DNA of 64,000 nucleotides from Flavobacteriaceae bacterium. GTDB taxonomy: Bacteria; Bacteroidota; Bacteroidia; Flavobacteriales; Flavobacteriaceae. Within the stretch, counting starts at the first letter, position 1. Each line of letters starts with the position of its first letter. The DNA is taken from positions 186,001 through 250,000 of the forward strand of contig CANGTQ010000002.1 of the NCBI GenBank assembly GCA_947456955.1. Direction: 5' to 3'. The position numbers were made by a program, and so were the translations under genes. Shown here in pieces: positions 1-8,843 of the stretch. Under the pieces are notes generated by a model, which had not been told where the DNA came from, did not search any database, and saw nothing but the letters and a program-made list of their open reading frames with translations.

Positions 1-654
1 CATCAATTTATGAAACTCTTCTGCTACTTCTGGTGGTGTAACCTGATCGTTTTTGCCCCAAATAATACAGGTTTTAATATGCATTTTTGGCAGATCTTTA
101 CCCATATTATGACGAATTGCACTTTTGGCAATGGTTAACGTTTTAATCACTTTTATTCTATCATTTACTACCGAAAAGACTTCGTCAACAATTTCTTTAG
201 AAGCTACTTTTGGGTCATAAAAAACAGCTTCTGCTTTTTTCTTTATGTATTCGTAATCACCACGTTTCGGATAACTATCACCCATAGCACTTTCGTAAAG
301 CCCGGAACTTCCCGTAATTATAAGACCGGCGACTTTTTCCGGATATACTTTGGCATGATACAAGGCGATATGACCGCCAAGAGAATTTCCTAAGAGAATT
401 ACTCGGTCAAAACCTTTAAAATTGATAAAGTCTTTTACATATTTTGCAAAAGCTTTTACATTGGTTTTTAAAATGTTTTGACTATATAGCGGCAATTCAG
501 GAATAATAACTTTATAGCCATTAGATGAGAAATAGTTGGCAACTCCACTAAAGTTACTTAACCCACCCATCAACCCGTGCAAAACGACTATCGGCGTGCC
601 TTCTCCAGCTTCAAAATAGGAATACCTACCTTCTTTTCTAAATTTTCCTTCCAT
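1..654 (-). CDS. alpha/beta-fold hydrolase, 3' end beyond window
   Basis: The first 218 codons of a reverse-strand gene are present; the frame stays open to the window edge. The translation starts MEGKFRKEGRYSYFEAGEG and shows the alpha/beta hydrolase layout: an oxyanion-hole HG motif at residues 26-27, the nucleophile elbow G-N-S-L-G-G with Ser91, and the acid strand IIWGKND with Asp203. The catalytic His should lie in the missing C-terminus. ATG at 652-654 is the first plausible start. A TATATTTG -7 box lies on the same strand at 690-683. It is divergent from mraZ. The substrate cannot be inferred; it is probably a small cytoplasmic esterase or lipase-like enzyme. Confidence 0.85.
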   Translation of the reverse strand, partial: MEGKFRKEGRYSYFEAGEGTPIVVLHGLMGGLSNFSGVANYFSSNGYKVIIPELPLYSQNILKTNVKAFAKYVKDFINFKGFDRVILLGNSLGGHIALYHAKVYPEKVAGLIITGSSGLYESAMGDSYPKRGDYEYIKKKAEAVFYDPKVASKEIVDEVFSVVNDRIKVIKTLTIAKSAIRHNMGKDLPKMHIKTCIIWGKNDQVTPPEVAEEFHKLM

Positions 655-682
655 GTGACTTTTTTGAGTTTTGCCTCGGCAA

Positions 683-690
683 CAAATATA
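683..690 (-). promoter_or_regulatory. -7 promoter element for the hydrolase gene
   Basis: On the reverse strand this reads TATATTTG, an exact match to the Bacteroidota -7 consensus TAnnTTTG, about 30 bases before the hydrolase ATG. No TTG was found at the usual -33 distance, so only half of the promoter is supported. Confidence 0.45.
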
Positions 691-924
691 TGATTTTATA
701 GATTAATACTCATTAATATAAGCATTATTTACTGCTAAAACCCACAATTTCATTACTATTAAAATAAAAACCCATAAAGTAGTATTTAACAAAAAAAACA
801 AATACAAAGAATCATAATAATCAATTTTTTAACTCTCTTTTATTCGTTCGTCAACAACTCTTTATTATTTTTTAAAATTTAAACCTATAGGTTTTCCTAG
901 GTTTTTCTGAAAAAAAAGAAAGAA
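691..924. other. AT-rich divergent intergenic region
   Basis: This stretch between the hydrolase promoter and the mraZ operator holds no convincing ORF on either strand. It is rich in A and T runs. I see no RNA gene or strong hairpin in it. Confidence 0.6.
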
Positions 925-970
925 GTGGTAAAACTTATTAACAAAGTGGTATTTTGTGGTAAATTGTGGT
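925..970 (+). promoter_or_regulatory. MraZ-type operator: four GTGGT boxes
   Basis: GTGGT occurs at 925-929, 946-950, 956-960 and 966-970. The last three are spaced exactly 10 bp apart and the first lies 21 bp further upstream, so all four fall on one face of the helix. MraZ proteins of other phyla bind short G-rich direct repeats with 10-bp pitch upstream of their own gene and usually repress it. The boxes end 11 bp before the predicted -7 element, so a bound MraZ oligomer would cover the -33 region. Autoregulation is inferred from position and repeat geometry. Confidence 0.75.
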
Positions 971-981
971 AATTATTTTTA

Positions 982-989
982 TATTTTTG
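982..989 (+). promoter_or_regulatory. -7 element of the mraZ/dcw promoter
   Basis: TATTTTTG matches TAnnTTTG. A TTG at 964-966 is the nearest -33 candidate, but its 15-base spacer is shorter than the usual 17-23. Transcription would begin near 995, giving a leader of about 18 bases to the TTG start of mraZ and excluding the upstream GTG at 956 as a start. Confidence 0.55.
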
Positions 990-1012
990 CTCATAACCAT
1001 TATAAAACCAAA

Positions 1013-1486
1013 TTGAATACCATAATCGGAACATACGAATGTAAAGTTGATGCCAAGGGAAGACTCATGATTCCTTCGGCATTAAAGAAGCAACTTGCTA
1101 ATTCCCTGCAAGATGGCTTTGTCTTAAAGCGTTCCGTTTTTCAACCATGTTTAGAGTTATATCCAATGACAGAGTGGAATTTGATGATGCAAAAAATCAA
1201 CAAATTGAACCGCTTTGTAAAGAAAAACAACGACTTCATTCGTCGGTTTACCGCTGGAGTAAAAGTGGTAGAAGTTGATGATTTAGGAAGGTTGTTAATT
1301 CCAAAAGATTTAGTAGGCTTTAGTAAAATCTCCAAAGACATTGTCTTGTCTTCAGCGGTTAATATCGTTGAGATTTGGGACAAAGATTTATATGAAAATG
1401 CAATTGCGGGCGATGATGATGAGTTTGCAAATTTGGCCGAAGATGTAATGGGAAGCAGTAATGATGACAATGATGGAATATCATAA
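1013..1486 (+). CDS. mraZ: transcriptional regulator MraZ
   Basis: The 157-residue protein contains two SpoVT/AbrB-like half-repeats: one near the N-terminus with D-A-K-G-R-L-M-I-P and one near residue 90 with D-D-L-G-R-L-L-I-P. These DxxGR-(L)-xIP signatures define MraZ, a DNA-binding ring-forming regulator of the division and cell-wall cluster. I start it at a TTG because the product then begins fMet-NTIIGTYECKVDAKGR, as MraZ should. A longer reading from GTG at 956 would use operator repeats and promoter as codons. The last residues are acidic and Asn-rich. Its 3' end overlaps the start of rsmH by 26 bases, so the two are probably translationally coupled. Confidence 0.92.
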   Translation: MNTIIGTYECKVDAKGRLMIPSALKKQLANSLQDGFVLKRSVFQPCLELYPMTEWNLMMQKINKLNRFVKKNNDFIRRFTAGVKVVEVDDLGRLLIPKDLVGFSKISKDIVLSSAVNIVEIWDKDLYENAIAGDDDEFANLAEDVMGSSNDDNDGIS

Positions 1487-2369
1487 TCCGGTTTTATTGA
1501 CAGAAACTGTTGAAGGATTGAATATCAAACCCGATGGTGTTTATGTGGATGTGACATTTGGTGGTGGTGGCCATTCAAAAGAGATTTTGAAACGATTAGG
1601 ACCAAACGGAAAACTATTCGGATTTGACCAAGATGAAGATGCTTTTGCCAATGCCTTGCCAGACGATAGATTTACACTGATACCTGAAAATTTTAGATAT
1701 ATCAAACGGTTTTTGAGATTTCACGGTGTAAAAAGCGTTGACGGGATTTTGGCAGATTTAGGAGTTTCATCGCATCAGTTTGATGTTCCCGAAAGAGGTT
1801 TTTCTACTCGCTTTGATGCCGATTTGGATATGAGAATGAGCAAAAAAAATGAATTGGATGCGTTTAAAGTTGTTAATGAATATGATGAGTCCAATTTAAA
1901 AAGAGTGTTTTTGGATTACGGCGAATTAAAAGTTGCTCCGGCCTTAGCTAGAACAATTTTGGAAGCAAGAGAAAAGAAAACTATTAATACCACGGATGAA
2001 TTGAAAATCGTTTTGTCTAGGTTTTTGCCTGAACAGCATAAGAATAAAATTTTGGCTCAAATCTATCAGGCAATCCGGATTGAAGTGAATCAGGAAATGG
2101 ATGTTTTAAAAGAGTTTTTGGAACAATCTCTTGAAATACTGAAATCGGGTGGGAGATTAAGCGTGATTTCGTATCACTCATTAGAAGACAGATTGGTAAA
2201 ACGTTTTATGAAAAACGGTCTATTTGAAGGCGAACCGGAACGTGACTTTTTTGGAAACTTTTCAGTTCCGTTTAAAAATATTGAAAAGTTAATTGTTCCA
2301 ACAGACGAAGAAATAAAAATGAACAACAGAGCAAGAAGTGCAAAACTTAGAGTAGCTGAAAAGAAATAA
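1461..2369 (+). CDS. rsmH: 16S rRNA (cytosine-1402-N4) methyltransferase RsmH
   Basis: RsmH (MraW) transfers a methyl group from SAM to N4 of C1402 in the ribosomal P site. The 302-residue product has the family fold: the SAM loop D-V-T-F-G-G-G-G-H-S at 30-39, then ADLGVSSHQFD, and YHSLEDRLVKRF near the C-terminus. The start is uncertain: in-frame ATGs lie at 1461, 1464, 1470 and 1473, just before the conserved EYHNPVLL, and all are inside the end of mraZ. Its place as the second dcw gene is typical. Confidence 0.95.
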   Translation: MMTMMEYHNPVLLTETVEGLNIKPDGVYVDVTFGGGGHSKEILKRLGPNGKLFGFDQDEDAFANALPDDRFTLIPENFRYIKRFLRFHGVKSVDGILADLGVSSHQFDVPERGFSTRFDADLDMRMSKKNELDAFKVVNEYDESNLKRVFLDYGELKVAPALARTILEAREKKTINTTDELKIVLSRFLPEQHKNKILAQIYQAIRIEVNQEMDVLKEFLEQSLEILKSGGRLSVISYHSLEDRLVKRFMKNGLFEGEPERDFFGNFSVPFKNIEKLIVPTDEEIKMNNRARSAKLRVAEKK

Positions 2370-2373
2370 AAAC

Positions 2374-2721
2374 ATGAAAAAAGGAGTTTACAGCATATTA
2401 AAAGCTCGGTTTTTAGTCAATGAAGACGCAACAAGAAATTGGCGTTTCATTGTGTTTCTTTTCCTGTTAGCGCTTTTAATGATTGCCAATACACACCGTT
2501 TCGAACAAAAAGTTTTTCGCATTACCAAAATGACCAATGAAGTTAAAGAATTGCGTTCAGAATTTGTAGACAAACGTTCAGAATTAATGAAATTAAAAAT
2601 GGAATCGACCGTATCAGAAAAAATGTTAGAAAGAAAAATTATTCCATCGTCAGTTCCTCCACAAAAGATAAAAGTTAAAAAACCAGTAGAAAAAAGTTTC
2701 TTTCAAAAACTATGGCAGTAG
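2374..2721 (+). CDS. ftsL: FtsL-like cell division protein
   Basis: A small bitopic protein of 115 residues. It has a short cytoplasmic N-terminus, one membrane segment around residues 24-42 (FIVFLFLLALLMIANTH), then a heptad-like charged region (VKELRSEFVDKRSELMKLK) suited to a coiled coil, and a basic tail. This topology and its position between rsmH and ftsI identify it as the flavobacterial FtsL-type divisome subunit, which in other bacteria pairs with DivIC/FtsB and activates FtsWI. Sequence similarity to proteobacterial FtsL is weak, so the call rests on topology and synteny. Its end overlaps ftsI by 10 bases. Confidence 0.85.
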   Translation: MKKGVYSILKARFLVNEDATRNWRFIVFLFLLALLMIANTHRFEQKVFRITKMTNEVKELRSEFVDKRSELMKLKMESTVSEKMLERKIIPSSVPPQKIKVKKPVEKSFFQKLWQ

Positions 2722-4721
2722 AAGATAAAAATATCTCTTATCGAATTTATTTAGTTGCGTTCAGTATCTTCTTAATGACTATAGCAATTACTTTCAAATT
2801 GACCAAAATTCAATGGTCTCAAGGTGATTATTTACGAAAATTAGCGAAAGAAAGAACCGTTAGAAACTTTGTGATTCCTGCTAATAAAGGAAATATTTAT
2901 TCTTCTGACGGAAGTTTATTAGCAACATCAATCCCAAATTATAATATTCGTTTTGATGCAGTGGCTCCAAAAGACGTTGCTTTTGAAAAAAATGTACAGC
3001 CATTAGCAGATTCCTTAGCAAAAATATTAGGCAAATCCAGTTCTTTTTATCACACACAATTAAGAATGGCCCGTGCCAACAAAAATAGATATTTACTAAT
3101 TGCGAGTGATTTGAGCTACTCTGAATATATAAAAATTAAAGGTTTTCCACTTTTTAATTTAGGAGCAAACGAAGGTGGTATGATTACCGAACAGGAAACC
3201 GTTCGCGAACATCCGATTGGGAAAATTGCTGAAAGAACTATTGGTTATGACAGAATTGATGAAAACGGAATCCGAGTTGGTAAAGGAATTGAATGGTCTT
3301 ATAGAAAGTATCTTAATGGTAAAGACGGCAAAGTCTTAAAGCAAAAAATAGCAAAAGGACAATGGAAACCAATTAAAGATGTCAATGAAGTTGATCCGCA
3401 AGATGGTTATGATGTTATTTCTACTATTGATGTTTACATTCAGGACATTGCACATCATGCTTTGTTAAAAACATTGAACGAATTTAAAGCAGAGCACGGT
3501 TGTGTTGTTGTTATGGAAACCAAAACCGGAAGAATCAAAGCCATTTCTAATTTAGGAAAGTTAAAAGAAAAGGATTCTACCTATTTTGAAACTGAAAATT
3601 ATGCTATCAAAGAATCTCATGAACCAGGATCAACTTTTAAGCTAGTCGACATGATTGCTTTACTCGATGATCATAAAATTGATACCAGCAAAGTTTATGA
3701 CTGTAAAGGCGGAATCATCGATTATAAAGGAAGCAAAGTTCGTGATTCTCATAAAGGCGGTTGGGGTAAAATCTCTTTGGCGCGTGGTTTTGAAGTTTCT
3801 TCCAATACCGTAATGGTACAGGCGGTTTATGAAAATTACAAAAACAACCCGAAAGAATTTGTAGACAGAATTGACAGAATGGGTTTGAATAAACCTTTGG
3901 GGCTACCGTTTCAAGGAGAAGGGAAGCCTTACGTTCCACATCTAAATGACAAACATTGGAGCGCTATTTCCTTGCCATGGATGGCTTTTGGATATGGGGT
4001 TTCGGTTACTCCGTTGCAAACATTGACTCTATATAATGCTGTTGCTAACAATGGCGAAATGGTAAAACCTCAATTTGTTTCGGAAATAAAAGAGTGGAAT
4101 AAAGTTATCAAAACGTATAACAAAGAAGTCATTAATCCAAAGATTTGTTCTGATGAAACAATTGGAAAACTTAAAGCGGTTTTACAAAATGTGGTTAAAA
4201 GAGGGACAGGTAAAGATTTATATTCTAAAAATTTTTCGATGGCTGGTAAAACAGGTACAGCTCAAGCCAATTATGGTAAAAATGGCGGAAGCGAAAAGCA
4301 TTATATTTCTTCCTTCGTCGGATTCTTCCCGGCTGAAAATCCAAAATATTCGTGCATCGTTGTCGTTCATAAGCCCAATACTTCAGGCAATAATTATTAT
4401 GGTGCCGATGTGGCCGGGCCTGTTTTCAAACGTATTGCGCAAAAGATATTTACTGATTCACCATCAACAAACGAAATTGCAAATTTGAATAAAAAAATCC
4501 GCAAACAGGAATTGGCTTATGATGATAATAAAATCAAATCATCATCAGCTAGTAAAGTGATTCCAAACCTAAAAGGAATGAGCGGAATGGATGCTGTGGC
4601 TCTTTTAGAAAATTTAAAACTAAAAGTAAAAGTTATAGGTATCGGAAAAGTAAAAAAACAATCAATTCCTGCCGGAGTATCATTGGATAAAAACAAAACA
4701 ATCATACTCGAATTATCGTGA
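2712..4721 (+). CDS. ftsI: FtsI/PBP3-type septal transpeptidase
   Basis: A 669-residue class B penicillin-binding protein that crosslinks septal peptidoglycan. One membrane anchor lies near residues 12-30, followed by the PBP dimerisation region and the transpeptidase domain. Catalytic motifs are visible: S-T-F-K with nucleophile Ser307, S-S-N at 363-365, and K-T-G at 513-515. A C-terminal PASTA-like domain (about 612-669, beginning KVIPNLKGMSG) is present, as is usual for Bacteroidota but not for E. coli FtsI. The gene overlaps ftsL and its TGA stop overlaps the GTG start of murE, which suggests coupled translation. Confidence 0.96.
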   Translation: MAVEDKNISYRIYLVAFSIFLMTIAITFKLTKIQWSQGDYLRKLAKERTVRNFVIPANKGNIYSSDGSLLATSIPNYNIRFDAVAPKDVAFEKNVQPLADSLAKILGKSSSFYHTQLRMARANKNRYLLIASDLSYSEYIKIKGFPLFNLGANEGGMITEQETVREHPIGKIAERTIGYDRIDENGIRVGKGIEWSYRKYLNGKDGKVLKQKIAKGQWKPIKDVNEVDPQDGYDVISTIDVYIQDIAHHALLKTLNEFKAEHGCVVVMETKTGRIKAISNLGKLKEKDSTYFETENYAIKESHEPGSTFKLVDMIALLDDHKIDTSKVYDCKGGIIDYKGSKVRDSHKGGWGKISLARGFEVSSNTVMVQAVYENYKNNPKEFVDRIDRMGLNKPLGLPFQGEGKPYVPHLNDKHWSAISLPWMAFGYGVSVTPLQTLTLYNAVANNGEMVKPQFVSEIKEWNKVIKTYNKEVINPKICSDETIGKLKAVLQNVVKRGTGKDLYSKNFSMAGKTGTAQANYGKNGGSEKHYISSFVGFFPAENPKYSCIVVVHKPNTSGNNYYGADVAGPVFKRIAQKIFTDSPSTNEIANLNKKIRKQELAYDDNKIKSSSASKVIPNLKGMSGMDAVALLENLKLKVKVIGIGKVKKQSIPAGVSLDKNKTIILELS

Positions 4722-6181
4722 TTATTTTAAAAGACATATTATATAAAGTTGCTATCGAAGTGGTAAAAGGTTCGACAGAAATGGCTATCAACAAAATTGA
4801 ATTCGACTCAAGAAAAATTATTGAGAATGATGTTTTTGTAGCCATTCGTGGAACCGTTTCTAACGGTCATGACTTTATTGAAAAAGCGATAAATCTTGGA
4901 GCAACGGTAATCGTATGTGATACCTTGCCGGAAGTAATTGTTACCGGAGTTACCTATATTCAAGTAAAAGACACCAATACAGCGTTAGCATTTTTATCAG
5001 CAAATTTTTATGGAAACCCATCACAAAACTTAAAATTAATTGGTATCACCGGAACTAATGGTAAAACAACCATCGCGTCTTTATTATACCAATTATTCCA
5101 AAAAGCCGGTTACAAAGTAGGATTGATATCAACCGTAAAAATCATGGTTGATGATAAAGAATATAAAGCAACACATACTACACCGGATTCGTTGACTATT
5201 AATTATTATTTGGCAGAAATGAGCGAAATGGGTGTTGAATATTGCTTTATGGAAGTGAGTTCACACGGAATTCATCAAAAACGTACTGAAGCATTGCATT
5301 TTGAAGGTGGTGTTTTTACAAATTTGTCTCACGATCATTTAGATTATCATCCAACTTTTGCAGAATACCGTGATGTAAAGAAATCATTTTTTGATTATTT
5401 GCCTAAATCAGCTTTTGCATTGACAAACATTGATGACAAAAACGGTTTGGTTATGATTCAAAATACCGTAGCCCGAAAACTGACTTATGCTTTAAAATCT
5501 TACGCCGATTATAAAGCACAAATTTTAGAAAACCAATTATCAGGATTGCTTTTAAAAATAAATGAAAACGAAGTTTGGGTTCGTTTAATCGGAACTTTCA
5601 ACGCTTATAATTTGTTAGCAATTTACGCCACTGCAGTTGAATTGGGAATGGATAAATTAGAAGCATTGCGATTATTATCAGAATTGGAAAGTGTTTCAGG
5701 ACGTTTTCAATTTATAGTTTCTGATACAAAAATTACAGCAATTGTTGATTATGCTCATACACCGGATGCATTAGAAAATGTTTTAAAAACCATCAATGAC
5801 ATTCGCACTAATAACGAGCAATTAATAACCGTTGTTGGTTGCGGAGGCGATAGAGATAAAACAAAAAGACCAATCATGGCAAACATTGCTTCAACTATGA
5901 GCAATAAAGTAATCATCACTTCTGACAATCCGAGAACAGAAGATCCAATTGACATTATTGCCGATATGGAAGAGGGTGTGCAACCACAAAATCAAAGAAA
6001 AACATTGTCCATAGTTGATAGAAAGCAAGCTATTAAAACAGCTTGTCAATTGGCAAGCCCAAATGATATTATTTTAATTGCCGGAAAAGGGCATGAAACA
6101 TATCAGGAAATAAACGGAGTTCGCCATGATTTTGACGATATGGAAATTGTAAAAGTAACTTTAGAACAACTTAACAAATAA
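4718..6181 (+). CDS. murE: UDP-MurNAc-tripeptide ligase MurE (meso-DAP type)
   Basis: MurE adds the third stem-peptide residue to UDP-MurNAc-L-Ala-D-Glu. The 487-residue protein carries the Mur-ligase ATP loop G-I-T-G-T-N-G-K-T-T at 109-118 and the carbamylated-lysine and central-domain region. The motif D-N-P-R at 403-406 is the known signature of ligases choosing meso-diaminopimelate rather than lysine. So the cell probably makes DAP-type peptidoglycan. The start is a GTG inside the ftsI stop (GTGA); the product then begins MIILKDILYK, as expected for the family, and there is no better ATG. Confidence 0.96.
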   Translation: MIILKDILYKVAIEVVKGSTEMAINKIEFDSRKIIENDVFVAIRGTVSNGHDFIEKAINLGATVIVCDTLPEVIVTGVTYIQVKDTNTALAFLSANFYGNPSQNLKLIGITGTNGKTTIASLLYQLFQKAGYKVGLISTVKIMVDDKEYKATHTTPDSLTINYYLAEMSEMGVEYCFMEVSSHGIHQKRTEALHFEGGVFTNLSHDHLDYHPTFAEYRDVKKSFFDYLPKSAFALTNIDDKNGLVMIQNTVARKLTYALKSYADYKAQILENQLSGLLLKINENEVWVRLIGTFNAYNLLAIYATAVELGMDKLEALRLLSELESVSGRFQFIVSDTKITAIVDYAHTPDALENVLKTINDIRTNNEQLITVVGCGGDRDKTKRPIMANIASTMSNKVIITSDNPRTEDPIDIIADMEEGVQPQNQRKTLSIVDRKQAIKTACQLASPNDIILIAGKGHETYQEINGVRHDFDDMEIVKVTLEQLNK

Positions 6182-6203
6182 CCGAATTAACACATAACCA
6201 AAT

Positions 6204-7427
6204 ATGTTATATTATTTATTTGAATACCTCGACAAAACAATGGATGTGCCTGGCGCAGGTGTTTTCCAATACATTACTTTTCGTTCGGCTTTGGCGTTAA
6301 TACTTTCGCTGATGATTTCAACCATTTATGGAAAAAAAATCATCACTTTCTTGAGAAACCTACAAGTAGGTGAAACGGTTAGAGAGCTTGGTCTTGAGGG
6401 ACAAACTCAAAAAGCGGGAACGCCAACAATGGGTGGATTAATTATTATCATTGCTACATTAATTCCGGTTTTGTTGTTAACCAAATTAAATAATATCTAT
6501 ATCATCCTTTTGGTTGTAACCACCCTTTGGATGGGAACCATTGGGTTTATTGACGATTATATAAAAATATTCAAAAAAGATAAAAAAGGTCTAAAAGGAA
6601 TTTTTAAGGTTTTTGGTCAGATTGGTTTGGGTTTAATTGTTGGCTCAGTTTTATATTTTCATCCCGGAGTTACTGTTAGAGAAAAATCTACAAAACCAAT
6701 AACCTTCAATCAAACAGAAAATGTATCTCAAACGCCAGTTGAAACAAAATCAACGGTTACCACAATCCCGTTTACCAAAAACAATGAATTAGATTATGCC
6801 AAAATCATAGAATGGACAGGCGATGATTATCAGAATTGGGCTTGGTTAGTTTTTATTCCAATCGTGATTTTCATTATTACAGCTGTTTCCAACGGAGCCA
6901 ATTTAACAGATGGAATAGATGGTTTAGCTGCAGGAACTTCGGCTATTTCGGTGCTCGCGCTCGGAATTTTTACTTTCGTTTCGGGTAACGTTATTCTATC
7001 AAGTTACCTAAACATCATGTACATCCCAAATTCTGGTGAAATGACGGTTTTTATCTCAGCTTTCGTTGGGGCATTAATCGGGTTTCTTTGGTACAATTCC
7101 TTCCCCGCAACAGTATTTATGGGCGACACAGGTAGTTTAACTATCGGTGGAATTATCGCCGTACTAGCGATTTCTGTTCGTAAAGAAATGTTATTGCCGG
7201 TATTGTGTGCCATCTTTTTTGCCGAAAATTTATCCGTTATTCTTCAAGTTTCTTATTTCAAATACACTAAGAAACGATTTGGGGAAGGAAGACGAATTTT
7301 CCTCATGTCGCCATTACACCATCATTATCAAAAGAAAGGATATCATGAAAGTAAAATTGTAACCCGTTTTTGGATTGTTGCAATTCTACTGGCTATTGTA
7401 TCTATTGTCACATTAAAATTGAGATAA
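6204..7427 (+). CDS. mraY: phospho-MurNAc-pentapeptide transferase MraY
   Basis: MraY transfers phospho-MurNAc-pentapeptide to undecaprenyl phosphate, forming lipid I at the inner membrane. This 407-residue polytopic protein contains the cytoplasmic DD motif (FIDDYIKIF), the metal/substrate motif N-L-T-D-G-I-D-G at 233-240, and the HHH loop ([11 protein letters not shown]). It is longer than the E. coli enzyme because a polar insert of about 50 residues, rich in Thr and Lys, lies near 150-200. Such inserts are usual in Bacteroidota. The stop shares one base with the murD ATG (TAATG). Confidence 0.96.
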   Translation: MLYYLFEYLDKTMDVPGAGVFQYITFRSALALILSLMISTIYGKKIITFLRNLQVGETVRELGLEGQTQKAGTPTMGGLIIIIATLIPVLLLTKLNNIYIILLVVTTLWMGTIGFIDDYIKIFKKDKKGLKGIFKVFGQIGLGLIVGSVLYFHPGVTVREKSTKPITFNQTENVSQTPVETKSTVTTIPFTKNNELDYAKIIEWTGDDYQNWAWLVFIPIVIFIITAVSNGANLTDGIDGLAAGTSAISVLALGIFTFVSGNVILSSYLNIMYIPNSGEMTVFISAFVGALIGFLWYNSFPATVFMGDTGSLTIGGIIAVLAISVRKEMLLPVLCAIFFAENLSVILQVSYFKYTKKRFGEGRRIFLMSPLHHHYQKKGYHESKIVTRFWIVAILLAIVSIVTLKLR

Positions 7428-8761
7428 TGCAAAGATTGGTCATTCTTGGTGGTGGTGAAAGTGGTGTTGGAACGGCCATTTTAGGAAAAAAACAAGGATA
7501 CGATGTTTTCGTTTCTGATTTCGGAAGAATAAAAGATAATTACAGAGAAGTTCTTAAACAGTATGAAATTAAATGGGAAGACGAAACCCATACCGAAACC
7601 CTGATTTTAAATGCTGATGTAGTGATGAAAAGTCCGGGAATTCCAGAAAAAGCACCAATAGTAAAAGCGCTCATAGAAAAAGGAATTCCGGTGATTTCAG
7701 AAATTGAATTTGCAGCCCAGTTCACCACTGCTAAAACAATTGGAATTACAGGAAGCAACGGCAAAACGACGACGACAATGTTAACGTATCATTTGCTAAA
7801 ACAAGGCGGATTGAATGTGGGTTTAGGAGGAAATATCGGTAAAAGCTTCGCTTGGCAAGTAGCTGAAGAAAATTACGATTGCTATGTGTTAGAGTTGAGC
7901 AGTTTTCAGTTAGACGGAAATATAAAGTACAGACCAGACATAGCCATAATAACAAATATAAGTCCGGATCATTTGGACCGATACGAATATAAATATGAAA
8001 ACTATATCGCATCAAAATTTAGAATAACAATGAACCAAACAGAGAACGATTTTCTCATTTATGACGACGATGACGAAGCGATTTCAGAATGGTTCAAACA
8101 TAATAAAACAAAAGCTCAATTAATTCCTTTTTCATTAACAAAAACATTTGAAAACGGAGCATTTATAAAAAACGATACTATGGACATTATCATCAACAAC
8201 GAAGAATTTGAAATGAAAACAGGAGAAGTTTCTCTTGAAGGAAAGCACAACATGAAAAATGCTATGGCGGCAACTTCTGTAGCCCAACTGATGAAAATCA
8301 GAAAGAAAACTATTCGTGAAAGTCTATCTAATTTTCAAGGTGTGGAACATCGTTTGGAAAAAGTGCTCAAAATCCAAAACGTACAGTACATCAACGACAG
8401 CAAAGCGACCAATGTTAACGCTACTTTCTTTGCTTTAGACAGTATGACAGTGCCAACAGTTTGGATAGTCGGAGGTGTTGATAAAGGGAATGATTATAGC
8501 GAAATAATGTCGTTGGTTCGTGAAAAAGTTAAAGCAATCATCTGTCTTGGAGTTGATAACAAAAAAATAATTGACGCTTTTGGGAATGTTGTAGATATGA
8601 TGGTCGAAGTAGATAATATGCGAGATGCTGTTATTACCGCAATGCATATTGCTGAAAAAGGCGATGCTGTTTTGTTGTCGCCAGCATGTGCAAGTTTCGA
8701 TTTATTTCAAAATTACGAAGACAGAGGAAATCAATTTAAAGCAGCAGTAAAGAATTTATAA
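7427..8761 (+). CDS. murD: UDP-MurNAc-L-alanine:D-glutamate ligase MurD
   Basis: MurD adds D-glutamate to UDP-MurNAc-L-Ala. The 444-residue protein opens with a Rossmann-like N-terminal domain (RLVILGGGESGVG), followed by the ATP loop G-I-T-G-S-N-G-K-T-T at 106-115 and the C-terminal Mur ligase domain containing HRLE and YINDSKATN. I chose the ATG that overlaps the mraY stop by one base. A longer in-frame reading from 7370 lies inside mraY and adds cysteine-rich sequence unlike MurD. It is followed by an 82-base spacer with an imperfect inverted repeat. Confidence 0.96.
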   Translation: MQRLVILGGGESGVGTAILGKKQGYDVFVSDFGRIKDNYREVLKQYEIKWEDETHTETLILNADVVMKSPGIPEKAPIVKALIEKGIPVISEIEFAAQFTTAKTIGITGSNGKTTTTMLTYHLLKQGGLNVGLGGNIGKSFAWQVAEENYDCYVLELSSFQLDGNIKYRPDIAIITNISPDHLDRYEYKYENYIASKFRITMNQTENDFLIYDDDDEAISEWFKHNKTKAQLIPFSLTKTFENGAFIKNDTMDIIINNEEFEMKTGEVSLEGKHNMKNAMAATSVAQLMKIRKKTIRESLSNFQGVEHRLEKVLKIQNVQYINDSKATNVNATFFALDSMTVPTVWIVGGVDKGNDYSEIMSLVREKVKAIICLGVDNKKIIDAFGNVVDMMVEVDNMRDAVITAMHIAEKGDAVLLSPACASFDLFQNYEDRGNQFKAAVKNL

Positions 8762-8767
8762 AAGTTC

Positions 8768-8824
8768 TGAGTTTGAGGTTTCGGGTTGTTTAACCAAAAA
8801 TTAAAACCCGTAACTCGCAACTCA
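8768..8824. repeat. imperfect inverted repeat in murD-ftsW spacer
   Basis: Arms at 8768-8787 and 8805-8824 match at 15 of 20 positions when one is reverse-complemented. Both are made of drifting variants of GAGTT/AACTC words. There is no T-run after it, so it is not a standard terminator and the dcw transcript can continue. Confidence 0.6.
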
Positions 8825-8843
8825 TAACACGAAACCATTAAAA

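Noticed and set aside
7370..7426. Longer N-terminus for murD
   Set aside because: It lies within mraY and gives a Cys-rich leader absent from MurD; the ATG overlapping the mraY stop is the natural start.
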